Positions 17,401 to 25,994 of a DNA stretch of 55,075 nt are shown one piece after another; the first letter of the stretch is position 1; each line of letters opens with the position of its first letter. Made by a program: the position numbers and the translations under genes. This DNA comes from a virus: the IMG/VR virus record IMGVR_UViG_3300036719_004687, positions 1 to 55,075 of that record, one strand, 5' to 3'. The notes under the pieces were generated by a model. That model searched no databases, was not told where the DNA came from, and worked only from the letters and a program-made list of their open reading frames with translations.

Positions 17401-20400
17401 TGCTGCAAATATAGATAAATTAGTAAGCAGTATGGCTGCTAAAAGATTTATGTATGGTGGACCAGTACAAAAATTTATGGCTGGTGGAGTAGCAGAGTCT
17501 TTATCAGCAGATAGTTTATATGCACAAATACTAGAATTAGGTAATCCACAAGATGTTAGAGGACTTGCTGGAGGCTCTTCTTTTATAGATCAAAAATTAA
17601 AAGCCGTTCAGACTAGCGATAAGCCAGCTACAAGTAAAGAAATCTTTAAAAAGAACTTTTTATTAAGTGATAGAAGTAAACCATACCTATCTACTATACA
17701 AGAATTACTGGAAATTGCTAATTCTAATAAAAAAAGACCAAGGATATTCACAGATGCAGAAAAAGCTAGCGCTACTAAACTAGGATTAGTTGGTATGTTT
17801 CCTTTTGGTGTGGATGAATTGCTATATGAACAAATTGGTGATCGTATTGTAGCAATTCAAATGAAGAGTTTGACACAGGATAAGGCTGGTATTGTTGATC
17901 AAATGAGAAAAGAAATAGATGCAGTTTTAGGTAGAACTACAGCATCTCTCTATGGAACATCTGGCCAGGATCTTAGTACTACTACTAAAGAAGGTTTAGG
18001 TTTAGGTAATCTAGAAGGATATATGATTGAAGCTATTTTAGCAAAAGCTGGAGCTAATCCTGGTAAATTAGACGATAGATCGGTAGACTATGCATCCGGT
18101 TTGGGAAATGCTGCTAGCCTATTCGGAATAGACCCAAATATTCCTACAGAAGTTAAAAGAGATGTTAAGGGAGGACTCAGCAAAGCCAGAGATAATTTTA
18201 AAAACTATTTTGCTAAATTTGCTTTTGGCGGTAAAGCCACTGGTCCATCTTTTGAAGATGTCAGGAAACAAATTCTAGATAAGTATCCACAAATTAATTT
18301 TAGAATTAGTAAAAGAAAACGTGGTTTTGGTTACAATATATTAGGTGGCCTAAAACAAGAAGGAGATAATGTTGGTAATTATGCTGATTTTCAACAAGCT
18401 TCTAATTTAGAACAACTGTCAGCACTAGCTGATAAAATGGCTAATCAATTACAATATGTTTATGGTCCAAATATTGATCCATCTTTATTAAAGAAAAAAC
18501 AGAAAAAGTTTGCTTTAGGCGGATTAGCAGAAGCCACAGGGGAAATGTCTTCTTTAATGAGTGGATTATATGGTAATAGATCTCAAGAGCAAAACTTACC
18601 ACAGAAAAAAGAAAAAGAATTTGGTAAGATTGGTCTTAGATCTGATGGATCAGAAATAACAGCCACCTATTTTAAAAATCAAACACGAGAGGGCTTTGTT
18701 ACTGCTAAAAAAGCTGCTGATAATTTATATACTGTAGGATTATCTAAAGCTACTAAGGGTTATGGTCCTAGATTATATGATGTTGTTATGGAAGCTGCAA
18801 CATCTGCTGGTGGTATGCTTACATCAGATAGAAATAGTGTTAGTGGTGCTGCTCGTGCTGTTTGGGATTATTATTTTAATAATCGAGGAGATGTTAAAAA
18901 GACACCATTAGATCCATCACAATGGACTAAGAATCAAAGTCTTATAGATCCAAAATTATACGGTAAGAAAGAAACATGGCCACCATCAACTGACCCAGCC
19001 TGGATTTTACAAAGTGGATATAGTAAGAACGCTGAATTAATAAATAGTTCAGAAATTATTAATATGAATGATCCAAAATATAAACAATTTTTGGATTCTC
19101 AAAAAGTATCATTCATGACACAAGCTGTGTTGGCTGGTAATATGCGTAATAATGGTGGTAGTATCAAAAAATTTGCTAAGGGAGGATCAGCAGAAGATAC
19201 TGTACCAGCTCTGTTAACTCCTGGTGAATTTGTTATTAATAAAAAAGCTGCTAAACGCATAGGATATAATAAATTACATAAATTAAATAAAGCAGATAAA
19301 CTACAAGGATATAATAAGGGTGGTTCTGTTGGTATGATACAAAAATTTGGTGCTGGAGGTTCACCACAACCTTGGCCCAAAGATTTAATGAAATATACCA
19401 CAGAGAATAAACTAGCATTAGCGGCAGAACAAGCAGAGTTTTTTGCATATAAAGCCAAAGAGGCTGGTCAAACAGTTAGTCAATTTAGTAAAACATTAGC
19501 AACTAAAGTTGTTTCAAGAGCTAGGGATTTACAGACTAATTTAAAAAATAAACAAACAGGACTAAAATATAGTGTCTTAGGTCAGGCTGATGAATTAAAG
19601 GGTAGTAATAATAAAGATATTCTTAAAAAAGCAGTAGAAGATTTTAGTAATCAGATTCAAGAAATAGATCCTTCTAAATCTGCTGATGAAGTTAAGAAAA
19701 CAGCACAGGCTATAGTAAGAGGATTAAGAGATGGATTATCTTTAGATGCTATTAAAAAGAAAAGTCAAGATGTAGCGGATGTATTTTCTAAAGTATATAA
19801 AGAAGGAGAAGCTACTCAAGAAGCATTGAAGTTAGTAGCTAAAGAAGCTGGAATGAGTTCTGAAGCGCTTCAAAGAGGAGTAGGATCTAATAGAATTCGT
19901 CAAGAACAATTTATTCAGAGTGATGCTGGCCAAAATTTTGGTCGTTTAGCACAGTTAATTCCTGATAAACTAGAAAAATTATCTAAAACTGGTTTTGGTA
20001 AGGGATTTACTGGTTTGGCTAATGCTTTGAGTGGTAAAGGACTATCCGAAAAACTAGAAAAAAGTTTTGGTAAAGTTGGTGGTTTTATTGGAGATAAATT
20101 AGATGCTATAGGAGGCCCACTAGTAGCGCTCGGATCTGCTACAGCAATACTAGGTGAAAAATTACCTTCTCTATTAGGTAGTCAGTATGCGACTAGTACT
20201 ACTGCTGCTGGTGTGGCTGGAGGTATTGGTGGTGCTGGTCAAGGTTTAGCTAGTGGTGCTTTGTTGGGTATGCAAATAGCTGGTCCTGTAGGAGCAATGA
20301 TTGCTGGTATTACTGGAGCTGTTGTTGGTGGTATAAGCGGAGCCTTTGAGGCATTTAATCAAAAGAAATTAGAAAATAATCTTAAGGCTTTAGAAAAAAC

Positions 20401-23400
20401 TAGTGGAGATTTATCGGCAGCACTTAAAAGATTATCTATAGAAGCTAGCGATGTTAACATTAAAAATGTAAAATCTGCACTGGGTGCTGATTTACGAAAT
20501 TTAGAAAATGTTGGACAACAAGCTCAGTTTGGTGCTAGTGGTAGTGCTAGAGATTGGCTGGAATTTACGCGAAATCTTCCTCTTATTGGTGGTTTGGTTA
20601 CCAGTGTTACTGGAGGTAATCAAGAAGCTGAAGCTAGACAAGCTGTAGTAGCTGGAATAGAAAGGGCTTTTGATAGCGCTAATAGGCTGGGAGATATTAA
20701 TAGATCTGGTGCTCCATTAGCTCAAATACAAGGATTATTATCACAGGCTAATCAAGCAGCCGAGGATGCTGGGGGCATAAAAACAGAAGCTGGACAAAAA
20801 GCTAGAGATGAAATTTTAGCTCGTGGAAGTCAAGCATATCAACAACTCAGAGCACAAGGTGCTAGTGCAGACTCCATATTTAAAGCTGCTGGAATGAAAG
20901 AAGCACAACAGCAGGGCAGAGACGTATCTAAAGAATTAAAAATGCCAGGAGGTGAACAAAAATTAATAGAAGAAGGTAAAAGAGCATTAGCTATTCAAGA
21001 AGAAGCTGCACTCAAACAAGAACTAGTTGCCGATGCTATGAGAAACGTATCGGTACAATCTGATAATTTGATTGATATGTATCGAAGAATGCAAGCAGGA
21101 TTAGAAAGACTTGGACAAAGTATAGATACTATTAAAAATAGAGCTAATGATGCGGCTAATGTTTTAATGGGTCAGGCTTCCATTACTAATGTAGATAGAC
21201 GTAGTGAACAAGTCCTAGGTAATATAAGTGCTTATTCATCTAATGAAGTAGCATCTGTGGCTGAACAAACGGCAGTTATTGCTGGCGGGGGTGAAGAGGG
21301 TAAAAGATTAGCAGATCAAATTAAAGCAAATAAGTTATTAACAGATCAGTTACCCAAACTATTAAAAGGGGCTACTGGACAAAATGTTGGTGGTGTAGTT
21401 GACGAACTAGAAAAAATGTTTGCACAAGCTCAATTAACAGCACCGGCTGGATTATTTGATTCTATTGAACAAGAGCTACAAAGTAAACTACAAGGAAGAG
21501 AAGAAAGTTCTATTGGAGATTTAGCAGAAGAGTTGGATATTGTTGGAATAGCATCTAAAACAACTGGTGAAGCCTTAAAAACTTCACAAATTTTGCAAAA
21601 ACAATATAATGATGCTACACAAACCGTGACCGATTTAATGAATCAATATGGAAAAGCTCTCAATGAAGCTACTGAATGGCAATTAAGGGCCACAGATATT
21701 AGAGCCAGAGCAGATATTCAATTAGCGGAAACTTTAGGTAAAACATTAAGTTTAGCTGAACAAAATGCACCACAACAACAAAGAATTTTAGGTTTAACTA
21801 GTGGTGTTATACAAGGAGGCTCTTTAGATCCTAATAAGATTTTTGCCACAATGACCGCCGCTATAGCAGAATTAGGTCAAGCAGGAACGGAAAATAAACC
21901 AGCTACAGGTATGTATGCTGAATTAGACAAAGTCAAAGGAACCCCAGCAGAAGCAGAACAGCTAGCACTAATTGCAAAACAGAACAATGCTATTAATAAT
22001 AGTAGAAAAGCATTAGAAGAGCTAGCAAACGATGGTTCAGCAGCAGCTAATGCATTAAAAAGACTACAAGAGCAACAGAAGGTGGCAGCAGGATCTGTAA
22101 ACTTTTTGCAAAAAGTATTAACCAGTGATGCTACTGAATTGGATAAGATGAATAAAGGACTAGCTGCATATACTAAATTAGTGAGCGGTAAAGCTACGGC
22201 TGGTGATATTAATAGTCTACAATTTAGACAACAGGCGTTTGGTGGTTTGCAAGAAATGCAGGGACTATTACCAGATAGTGTGTTCAATCAGATGCAAGCT
22301 AAGATGAGTGAAGCTATGATTGATGCTATGCCTGGTGGATCAGATATGTTGGATAGAAGTACAGGTGCATTATATACTGCCGATGAAATTGATCCCGCTA
22401 CTGGACAAAAAAGGGCAGTTACTAAAGAAATGACCTTTAGACAAGCTTTAAGGATGAGGGCAGAAGGTAAAGATCCAGTGCAGCAACAATTTATAGATGC
22501 TTATAACGCTGCTGTACAGGCCCAACAGGACGCTGCTAGGCTTTTAGCCACCTCGTCTGTTCAAGCTGCCGAAACTTTTAAACAAGCAGCAACAGAGGCA
22601 CTACAAGCAAGAAATGAAGCACCACGATCAATTTTAGAAAGAGCCAAAACAGAAGCAGAAGCTGTGGTAACTCCACCAACAGAAAAACCAAGAGAAAATA
22701 CACTAGTTAAAACCGAAGCACAACTTGATGCAGAGGCGAAGGATAAAGATCCTTTATCTTTAGGCTTAGAAAATGTGAACACAAGTATATCTAATCTTAC
22801 TACAGCTATATATACTTTGGCCGGTACTATTACAGCATTAGTTGGTGCTATAGCAGCATACAAAACCATACAATCTGCTGGTGGTATTGGTAATGCTATA
22901 GGAAGCGCTGTGGATATGGTTCGTGGCCGTCGCAGAAGAACTGGATTTGGTGGTTCTGACGCTCCATCAGCAGGATCTCGCGCTGCTGGAAATGCTAGAA
23001 AAAATGCTCGTTATGATTCAGATGGTGTTCGTGGAGAAGCAAGTCGCGCTCCTAAAACACAAGCAGATATTGATGCTCAAAGAAAAAGGATTGAAGCTAA
23101 ACGTACGAAAGCAGAGCAAGGCACAACTCCAAAAAAACCAGTAGTGGCCACGCCCACTCCAGATGTCAAACCCAAAGTTTCAGTTACTCCACCTCCTGTT
23201 CCTGGTAAAACAATTGTTGGCCAATTTCCACCACCTGAAGCTCCCAAACCTCAAGTTAAACCAGATATTGTACCACCACCAGTTCCTGGAAAAACAATAG
23301 TTGGCCAATTTCCTCCTAAAACTGAAGCATCACTACCAAAATCAGCCACAAAAGCAGCTGGTGCTGTAGTTGATGCGGCTTCATCATTAGACGAAGTTGT

Positions 23401-25981
23401 TACCGTTGCTCAAAGCGTTGCAAATATTGCTAGTGGCCAAGGCACAGCACAAGATGTTGTATATGGAGCAACCAGCGCTTTAGAAATTGCTAATCAGACT
23501 GGTGTTGCTAGTAAAATGCCAGGATTAGCCAAGGCTGGAGCTGGTGTTAGTGGCACATCAGGATTCTTAGCATTAAATACAGTTATTAGTGGCATAACTA
23601 ATGCTCTTGAATTTGCTATGGATCGAGCAAAATACTCTCAGAAGATGCAAGATAAATCAGATACTGGGCTAGAACGAGCACAGACTAGAGATTATACTGG
23701 TTTTATTACTGATAGTTTATATGGCGCGTTAGAAGGTTTAATGGATCCTATTGGTAAAATTGTAGAAGCTAGATATGTTATTAAAGATTTATATAGCGAT
23801 GTATCTAATACTGTTGAAGCTGAAGCTAAAACAAAAAGAATTGAACAAAAAGGCAAAGACATTAGAGCCGAACAACGAGGAGAACAAGGCAAGGCACTAA
23901 ATGCCTTACCTATGATAGAACAAAATAGAGCTATGGAAGAAGCTCAAAATAAACTAGAGCTTAAGAAGGCTCAAGAAATTAAAAATCGCGGTGGTTCATT
24001 AGCTGATTTTGCTAAAACATTCGATGTATCAGAATCTTCATTAGGCGTTGGCTCATTAGATGAATTGATAGCCAAACGAGAAGCAACTATTCAAGCATTA
24101 CCGCAAGATAGAATGGGAGCTAGAAAACAAGAGAAGAAAGGAACATGGGACTGGAGCAGCAATGCCGACCCCAAGGGCTTCTCAGATGCTGTTCAACAAG
24201 AACTTGAATTTAGAGAATCTCAACTTGGTAAACCATTATCTGCAATGGAGCAGATGGCTAATGAAGCAACTAAGCCGGGTAGTATTTATACTCATGATAT
24301 TCATTTAGCTAAAATTTTAGAAAAATTTGTTGGTGGCTCAAGCGTTGCCGGTGCCGCTGCCTCAATGATAGATAATGAATCTCTTAAGAAAATATCAGAA
24401 GGTGCTGGACAAGCACTACAAAAGGGTGCAACATCTATTTATGATACTTTAACTAACACAGATAAGATGAAAAATGTGACCCAAAAAGCTACCACAACAC
24501 TACTTAATCCTAATGAAAGTTTAGCTAAGGGCAAGGATTATATAACATCATTCTTTAAGACTAAGTCCCCAGGTATGTCAAAATTGGCAGATGCTAAACT
24601 CGATACGAATAATAAAGATATTATTAAATACTTTACTGATCCTAATGCTTTTAATCTTAAAACTGCTGATGGTATGGATGTTCCAACAGCAACTACCAGT
24701 TGTGAATGTGATTTATTAACTCAAATATTAGCCGCTATTAAAGACTATTATAATGCACTCAATCAAAAAATTACATCACCCACATCTTTGACACCATCAG
24801 CACCTATAGCCGCACCAACACCTCCAGGAGTTATACCGCCAACAGATATGGCACCAACTCCTATTCCAACACCAGAAGTAAAACCCGAAGTTGTTGCTCC
24901 AGCAGAAAAAGAAAAAACTAATGAATTTACTCTAGGCGAAGACTACGTAACACGCGCTGAAAAACAATATGCTCCAACACCAGAAAGAAAAGCATTTGTA
25001 CAAAACGAACTTAAGGATGCTAGAAAAAGAGCAAGAATGGGTAAGAAATCTGCTACTGATGATAGTGTTATTAGTGCTAGTACTTTTGAATTAAGAAATA
25101 TAGCACAAGCTGAAAAAGTTAAGAAGAGAGAGGAATATCTATTAAAACAAAATCCAAAAACTCGTGCTAGACTAATGACTAAGGCTGAAAAAGAAGCTGG
25201 CTTAGGAGACAAGCTAGAAGCTATTGAAAGAGATCGTGAAATATCTAGTCAAGGATATGCTACTAAAAATATTAATGATACTACTAATGGAAAAATGACA
25301 GTTATTGGTACGAGCCAACCAACACAATTTGATAAAGATAATAGAATGGCAATGCCAACAGCTACTGCATTAAATCCCCAACAACAAGAAGCCTTAAATA
25401 GAGCTGGCGCAATGGCTCAAGAACATAATCAAAAAATGTCTGAATTACAACGTAGACAAGATGCTGGAGAAACATTAACGCCACAAGAAAGCAATGCTCT
25501 ATCTGTTCATAGAAATGGGCAAACAGCAGAACAAAATATATTAAGTCAGTATCCAACACCAGTACCATCTAATATACCTAAGCCAGTAGAATATACTCGT
25601 CAGGTTCAAACTACTGAAAATAGAGGATCATTAGATGGTGGAGCACAAGGGGATAGAAATAATATTAATGGAATGAATGGTGGTTTACTATCTATTGATC
25701 CTAAGAGTCTAGCAGGACTTACCACATTTAATAGTTCTTTTGCTACTTATGTTGATAAATTAGTTAATCATCAATTCCCACCAATCGAAGGTAAGGTTGA
25801 TATTAATCATAAATTAGAAGTCAATATGACAGGGGCGGCATCTATAGCTACGCTTGAAAAACGCTTACAAGAACTAGCAGTAGCATTAATTGCTCCAAAG
25901 ATCGAAGAATTACGTAAAGACATTAAGAAATTTATACCAGATCTACAACCATCAGGAACCAAGGGCGAAACTAAGAATTAA
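14498..25981 (+). CDS. giant tail tape measure protein with embedded enzyme-like modules
   Basis: A 3,827-residue protein that sets tail length and is ejected ahead of the DNA. Residues 120-480 match the TP901-type tape measure core (LGVSSESLISVASTLAQAGLS, a TGGVFAAASKG segment, LRTIFTRIQRARTIDQLKQFG). Residues 575-1630 hold repeated Gly-rich linkers of the form FAxGGxV and two copies of VPALLTPGEFVI, separating at least five modules. Two look like PD-(D/E)XK nucleases (E692, D711, E718xK720; and E1173, D1197, E1218xK1220) and one like a GNAT acetyltransferase (KGYGPRLYD at 1420-1428). Residues about 1900-1955 form a Gly/Ala-rich hydrophobic stretch that could enter a membrane. The C-terminal third is helical with Pro-rich spacers, including PPPVPGKTIVGQFPP twice. 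Enzyme roles are inferred from motif spacing. Confidence 0.95.
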   Translation: MAKGFNLTAQINLQGPSNLKPIVADIKRQLGTVSSNVKINLDAKSAKAVDNVTSRLQAMNAVLVQAKQNTDSLSASLRNLSSSLGTVQSAGSKTSSAMNNTAVNAKNVAKNLKVATTEMEEFGKQSALAIRRFAAFSIVTSGIYGLINAINSGFKAFINFDKELIKLQQVTGKGATGIALLEKSITSLATSLGVSSESLISVASTLAQAGLSAEDTRIALAALAKTELAPSFDNLTDTTEGAIAALRQFELQAGELEGALGSINAVAAAFAVESKDIISAIQRTGGVFAAASKGVSEGTDALNEFVAIFTSVRQTTRESAETIATGLRTIFTRIQRARTIDQLKQFGVELTDLEGKFVGPYEAIKRLSEGLRGLDPRDLRFSQIVEELGGFRQIGKVIPLIQQFAVAQEALKVAQKGQGSLAEAQVVAQKSLANQIAKVREQFLALIRDVGKSSAFQGMFQIVTGLTSGLISLAGAFKPILPILAIMGTVKGIKAIGEFGSGFVGGLKKGGGAGNVGSNIGGSISGAKDKEKADATNRASKVIQDNTNAIQTLTSAINKLTSAVSSKTSGSTTLNSGGIVKFATGGVVPGSGNRDTVPALLTPGEFVIRKKAVETIGAGNLHKMNKYALGGKVELSGQQLKATYKSLSDIVNNKEKYTANVVPVPIDDISVIKDMKKRKDKYPSMPQWKNFEVSVGKKYGLPTAGGNKFLDYPSKPGEAKFLRPDQGYGNDPETGFIKGNNNETMLAKLIGAGLYRPNRKIYTYYPKSLSKFNQFAIGGLVQKFAGGGKALGARSKFKELTSEEMDQLSTQELIQYGKDLAQDIFTTGGAGMAVGHEFIEVPKEKIIPELDQYLTSYIGKRGFWKEKIARFGQPAKITKNNDVSNRQNALESQVARQSDEVAAREQNWTAIKAGSAIDNYLLQSLQDPILTDYKTVRGSGSLDKAFHNTRLRQAVNKALENYDDFDYSAANIDKLVSSMAAKRFMYGGPVQKFMAGGVAESLSADSLYAQILELGNPQDVRGLAGGSSFIDQKLKAVQTSDKPATSKEIFKKNFLLSDRSKPYLSTIQELLEIANSNKKRPRIFTDAEKASATKLGLVGMFPFGVDELLYEQIGDRIVAIQMKSLTQDKAGIVDQMRKEIDAVLGRTTASLYGTSGQDLSTTTKEGLGLGNLEGYMIEAILAKAGANPGKLDDRSVDYASGLGNAASLFGIDPNIPTEVKRDVKGGLSKARDNFKNYFAKFAFGGKATGPSFEDVRKQILDKYPQINFRISKRKRGFGYNILGGLKQEGDNVGNYADFQQASNLEQLSALADKMANQLQYVYGPNIDPSLLKKKQKKFALGGLAEATGEMSSLMSGLYGNRSQEQNLPQKKEKEFGKIGLRSDGSEITATYFKNQTREGFVTAKKAADNLYTVGLSKATKGYGPRLYDVVMEAATSAGGMLTSDRNSVSGAARAVWDYYFNNRGDVKKTPLDPSQWTKNQSLIDPKLYGKKETWPPSTDPAWILQSGYSKNAELINSSEIINMNDPKYKQFLDSQKVSFMTQAVLAGNMRNNGGSIKKFAKGGSAEDTVPALLTPGEFVINKKAAKRIGYNKLHKLNKADKLQGYNKGGSVGMIQKFGAGGSPQPWPKDLMKYTTENKLALAAEQAEFFAYKAKEAGQTVSQFSKTLATKVVSRARDLQTNLKNKQTGLKYSVLGQADELKGSNNKDILKKAVEDFSNQIQEIDPSKSADEVKKTAQAIVRGLRDGLSLDAIKKKSQDVADVFSKVYKEGEATQEALKLVAKEAGMSSEALQRGVGSNRIRQEQFIQSDAGQNFGRLAQLIPDKLEKLSKTGFGKGFTGLANALSGKGLSEKLEKSFGKVGGFIGDKLDAIGGPLVALGSATAILGEKLPSLLGSQYATSTTAAGVAGGIGGAGQGLASGALLGMQIAGPVGAMIAGITGAVVGGISGAFEAFNQKKLENNLKALEKTSGDLSAALKRLSIEASDVNIKNVKSALGADLRNLENVGQQAQFGASGSARDWLEFTRNLPLIGGLVTSVTGGNQEAEARQAVVAGIERAFDSANRLGDINRSGAPLAQIQGLLSQANQAAEDAGGIKTEAGQKARDEILARGSQAYQQLRAQGASADSIFKAAGMKEAQQQGRDVSKELKMPGGEQKLIEEGKRALAIQEEAALKQELVADAMRNVSVQSDNLIDMYRRMQAGLERLGQSIDTIKNRANDAANVLMGQASITNVDRRSEQVLGNISAYSSNEVASVAEQTAVIAGGGEEGKRLADQIKANKLLTDQLPKLLKGATGQNVGGVVDELEKMFAQAQLTAPAGLFDSIEQELQSKLQGREESSIGDLAEELDIVGIASKTTGEALKTSQILQKQYNDATQTVTDLMNQYGKALNEATEWQLRATDIRARADIQLAETLGKTLSLAEQNAPQQQRILGLTSGVIQGGSLDPNKIFATMTAAIAELGQAGTENKPATGMYAELDKVKGTPAEAEQLALIAKQNNAINNSRKALEELANDGSAAANALKRLQEQQKVAAGSVNFLQKVLTSDATELDKMNKGLAAYTKLVSGKATAGDINSLQFRQQAFGGLQEMQGLLPDSVFNQMQAKMSEAMIDAMPGGSDMLDRSTGALYTADEIDPATGQKRAVTKEMTFRQALRMRAEGKDPVQQQFIDAYNAAVQAQQDAARLLATSSVQAAETFKQAATEALQARNEAPRSILERAKTEAEAVVTPPTEKPRENTLVKTEAQLDAEAKDKDPLSLGLENVNTSISNLTTAIYTLAGTITALVGAIAAYKTIQSAGGIGNAIGSAVDMVRGRRRRTGFGGSDAPSAGSRAAGNARKNARYDSDGVRGEASRAPKTQADIDAQRKRIEAKRTKAEQGTTPKKPVVATPTPDVKPKVSVTPPPVPGKTIVGQFPPPEAPKPQVKPDIVPPPVPGKTIVGQFPPKTEASLPKSATKAAGAVVDAASSLDEVVTVAQSVANIASGQGTAQDVVYGATSALEIANQTGVASKMPGLAKAGAGVSGTSGFLALNTVISGITNALEFAMDRAKYSQKMQDKSDTGLERAQTRDYTGFITDSLYGALEGLMDPIGKIVEARYVIKDLYSDVSNTVEAEAKTKRIEQKGKDIRAEQRGEQGKALNALPMIEQNRAMEEAQNKLELKKAQEIKNRGGSLADFAKTFDVSESSLGVGSLDELIAKREATIQALPQDRMGARKQEKKGTWDWSSNADPKGFSDAVQQELEFRESQLGKPLSAMEQMANEATKPGSIYTHDIHLAKILEKFVGGSSVAGAAASMIDNESLKKISEGAGQALQKGATSIYDTLTNTDKMKNVTQKATTTLLNPNESLAKGKDYITSFFKTKSPGMSKLADAKLDTNNKDIIKYFTDPNAFNLKTADGMDVPTATTSCECDLLTQILAAIKDYYNALNQKITSPTSLTPSAPIAAPTPPGVIPPTDMAPTPIPTPEVKPEVVAPAEKEKTNEFTLGEDYVTRAEKQYAPTPERKAFVQNELKDARKRARMGKKSATDDSVISASTFELRNIAQAEKVKKREEYLLKQNPKTRARLMTKAEKEAGLGDKLEAIERDREISSQGYATKNINDTTNGKMTVIGTSQPTQFDKDNRMAMPTATALNPQQQEALNRAGAMAQEHNQKMSELQRRQDAGETLTPQESNALSVHRNGQTAEQNILSQYPTPVPSNIPKPVEYTRQVQTTENRGSLDGGAQGDRNNINGMNGGLLSIDPKSLAGLTTFNSSFATYVDKLVNHQFPPIEGKVDINHKLEVNMTGAASIATLEKRLQELAVALIAPKIEELRKDIKKFIPDLQPSGTKGETKN
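23183..23316 (+). repeat. duplicated proline-rich linker inside the tape measure gene
   Basis: The peptide PPPVPGKTIVGQFPP is encoded twice, about 28 codons apart, with synonymous differences between copies (for example GGTAAAACAATTGTTGGC against GGAAAAACAATAGTTGGC). The synonymous changes show an old duplication kept at the protein level. It probably acts as an extended spacer between helical parts of the tape measure protein. Confidence 0.7.
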
Positions 25982-25994
25982 ATAGGATAAACAT

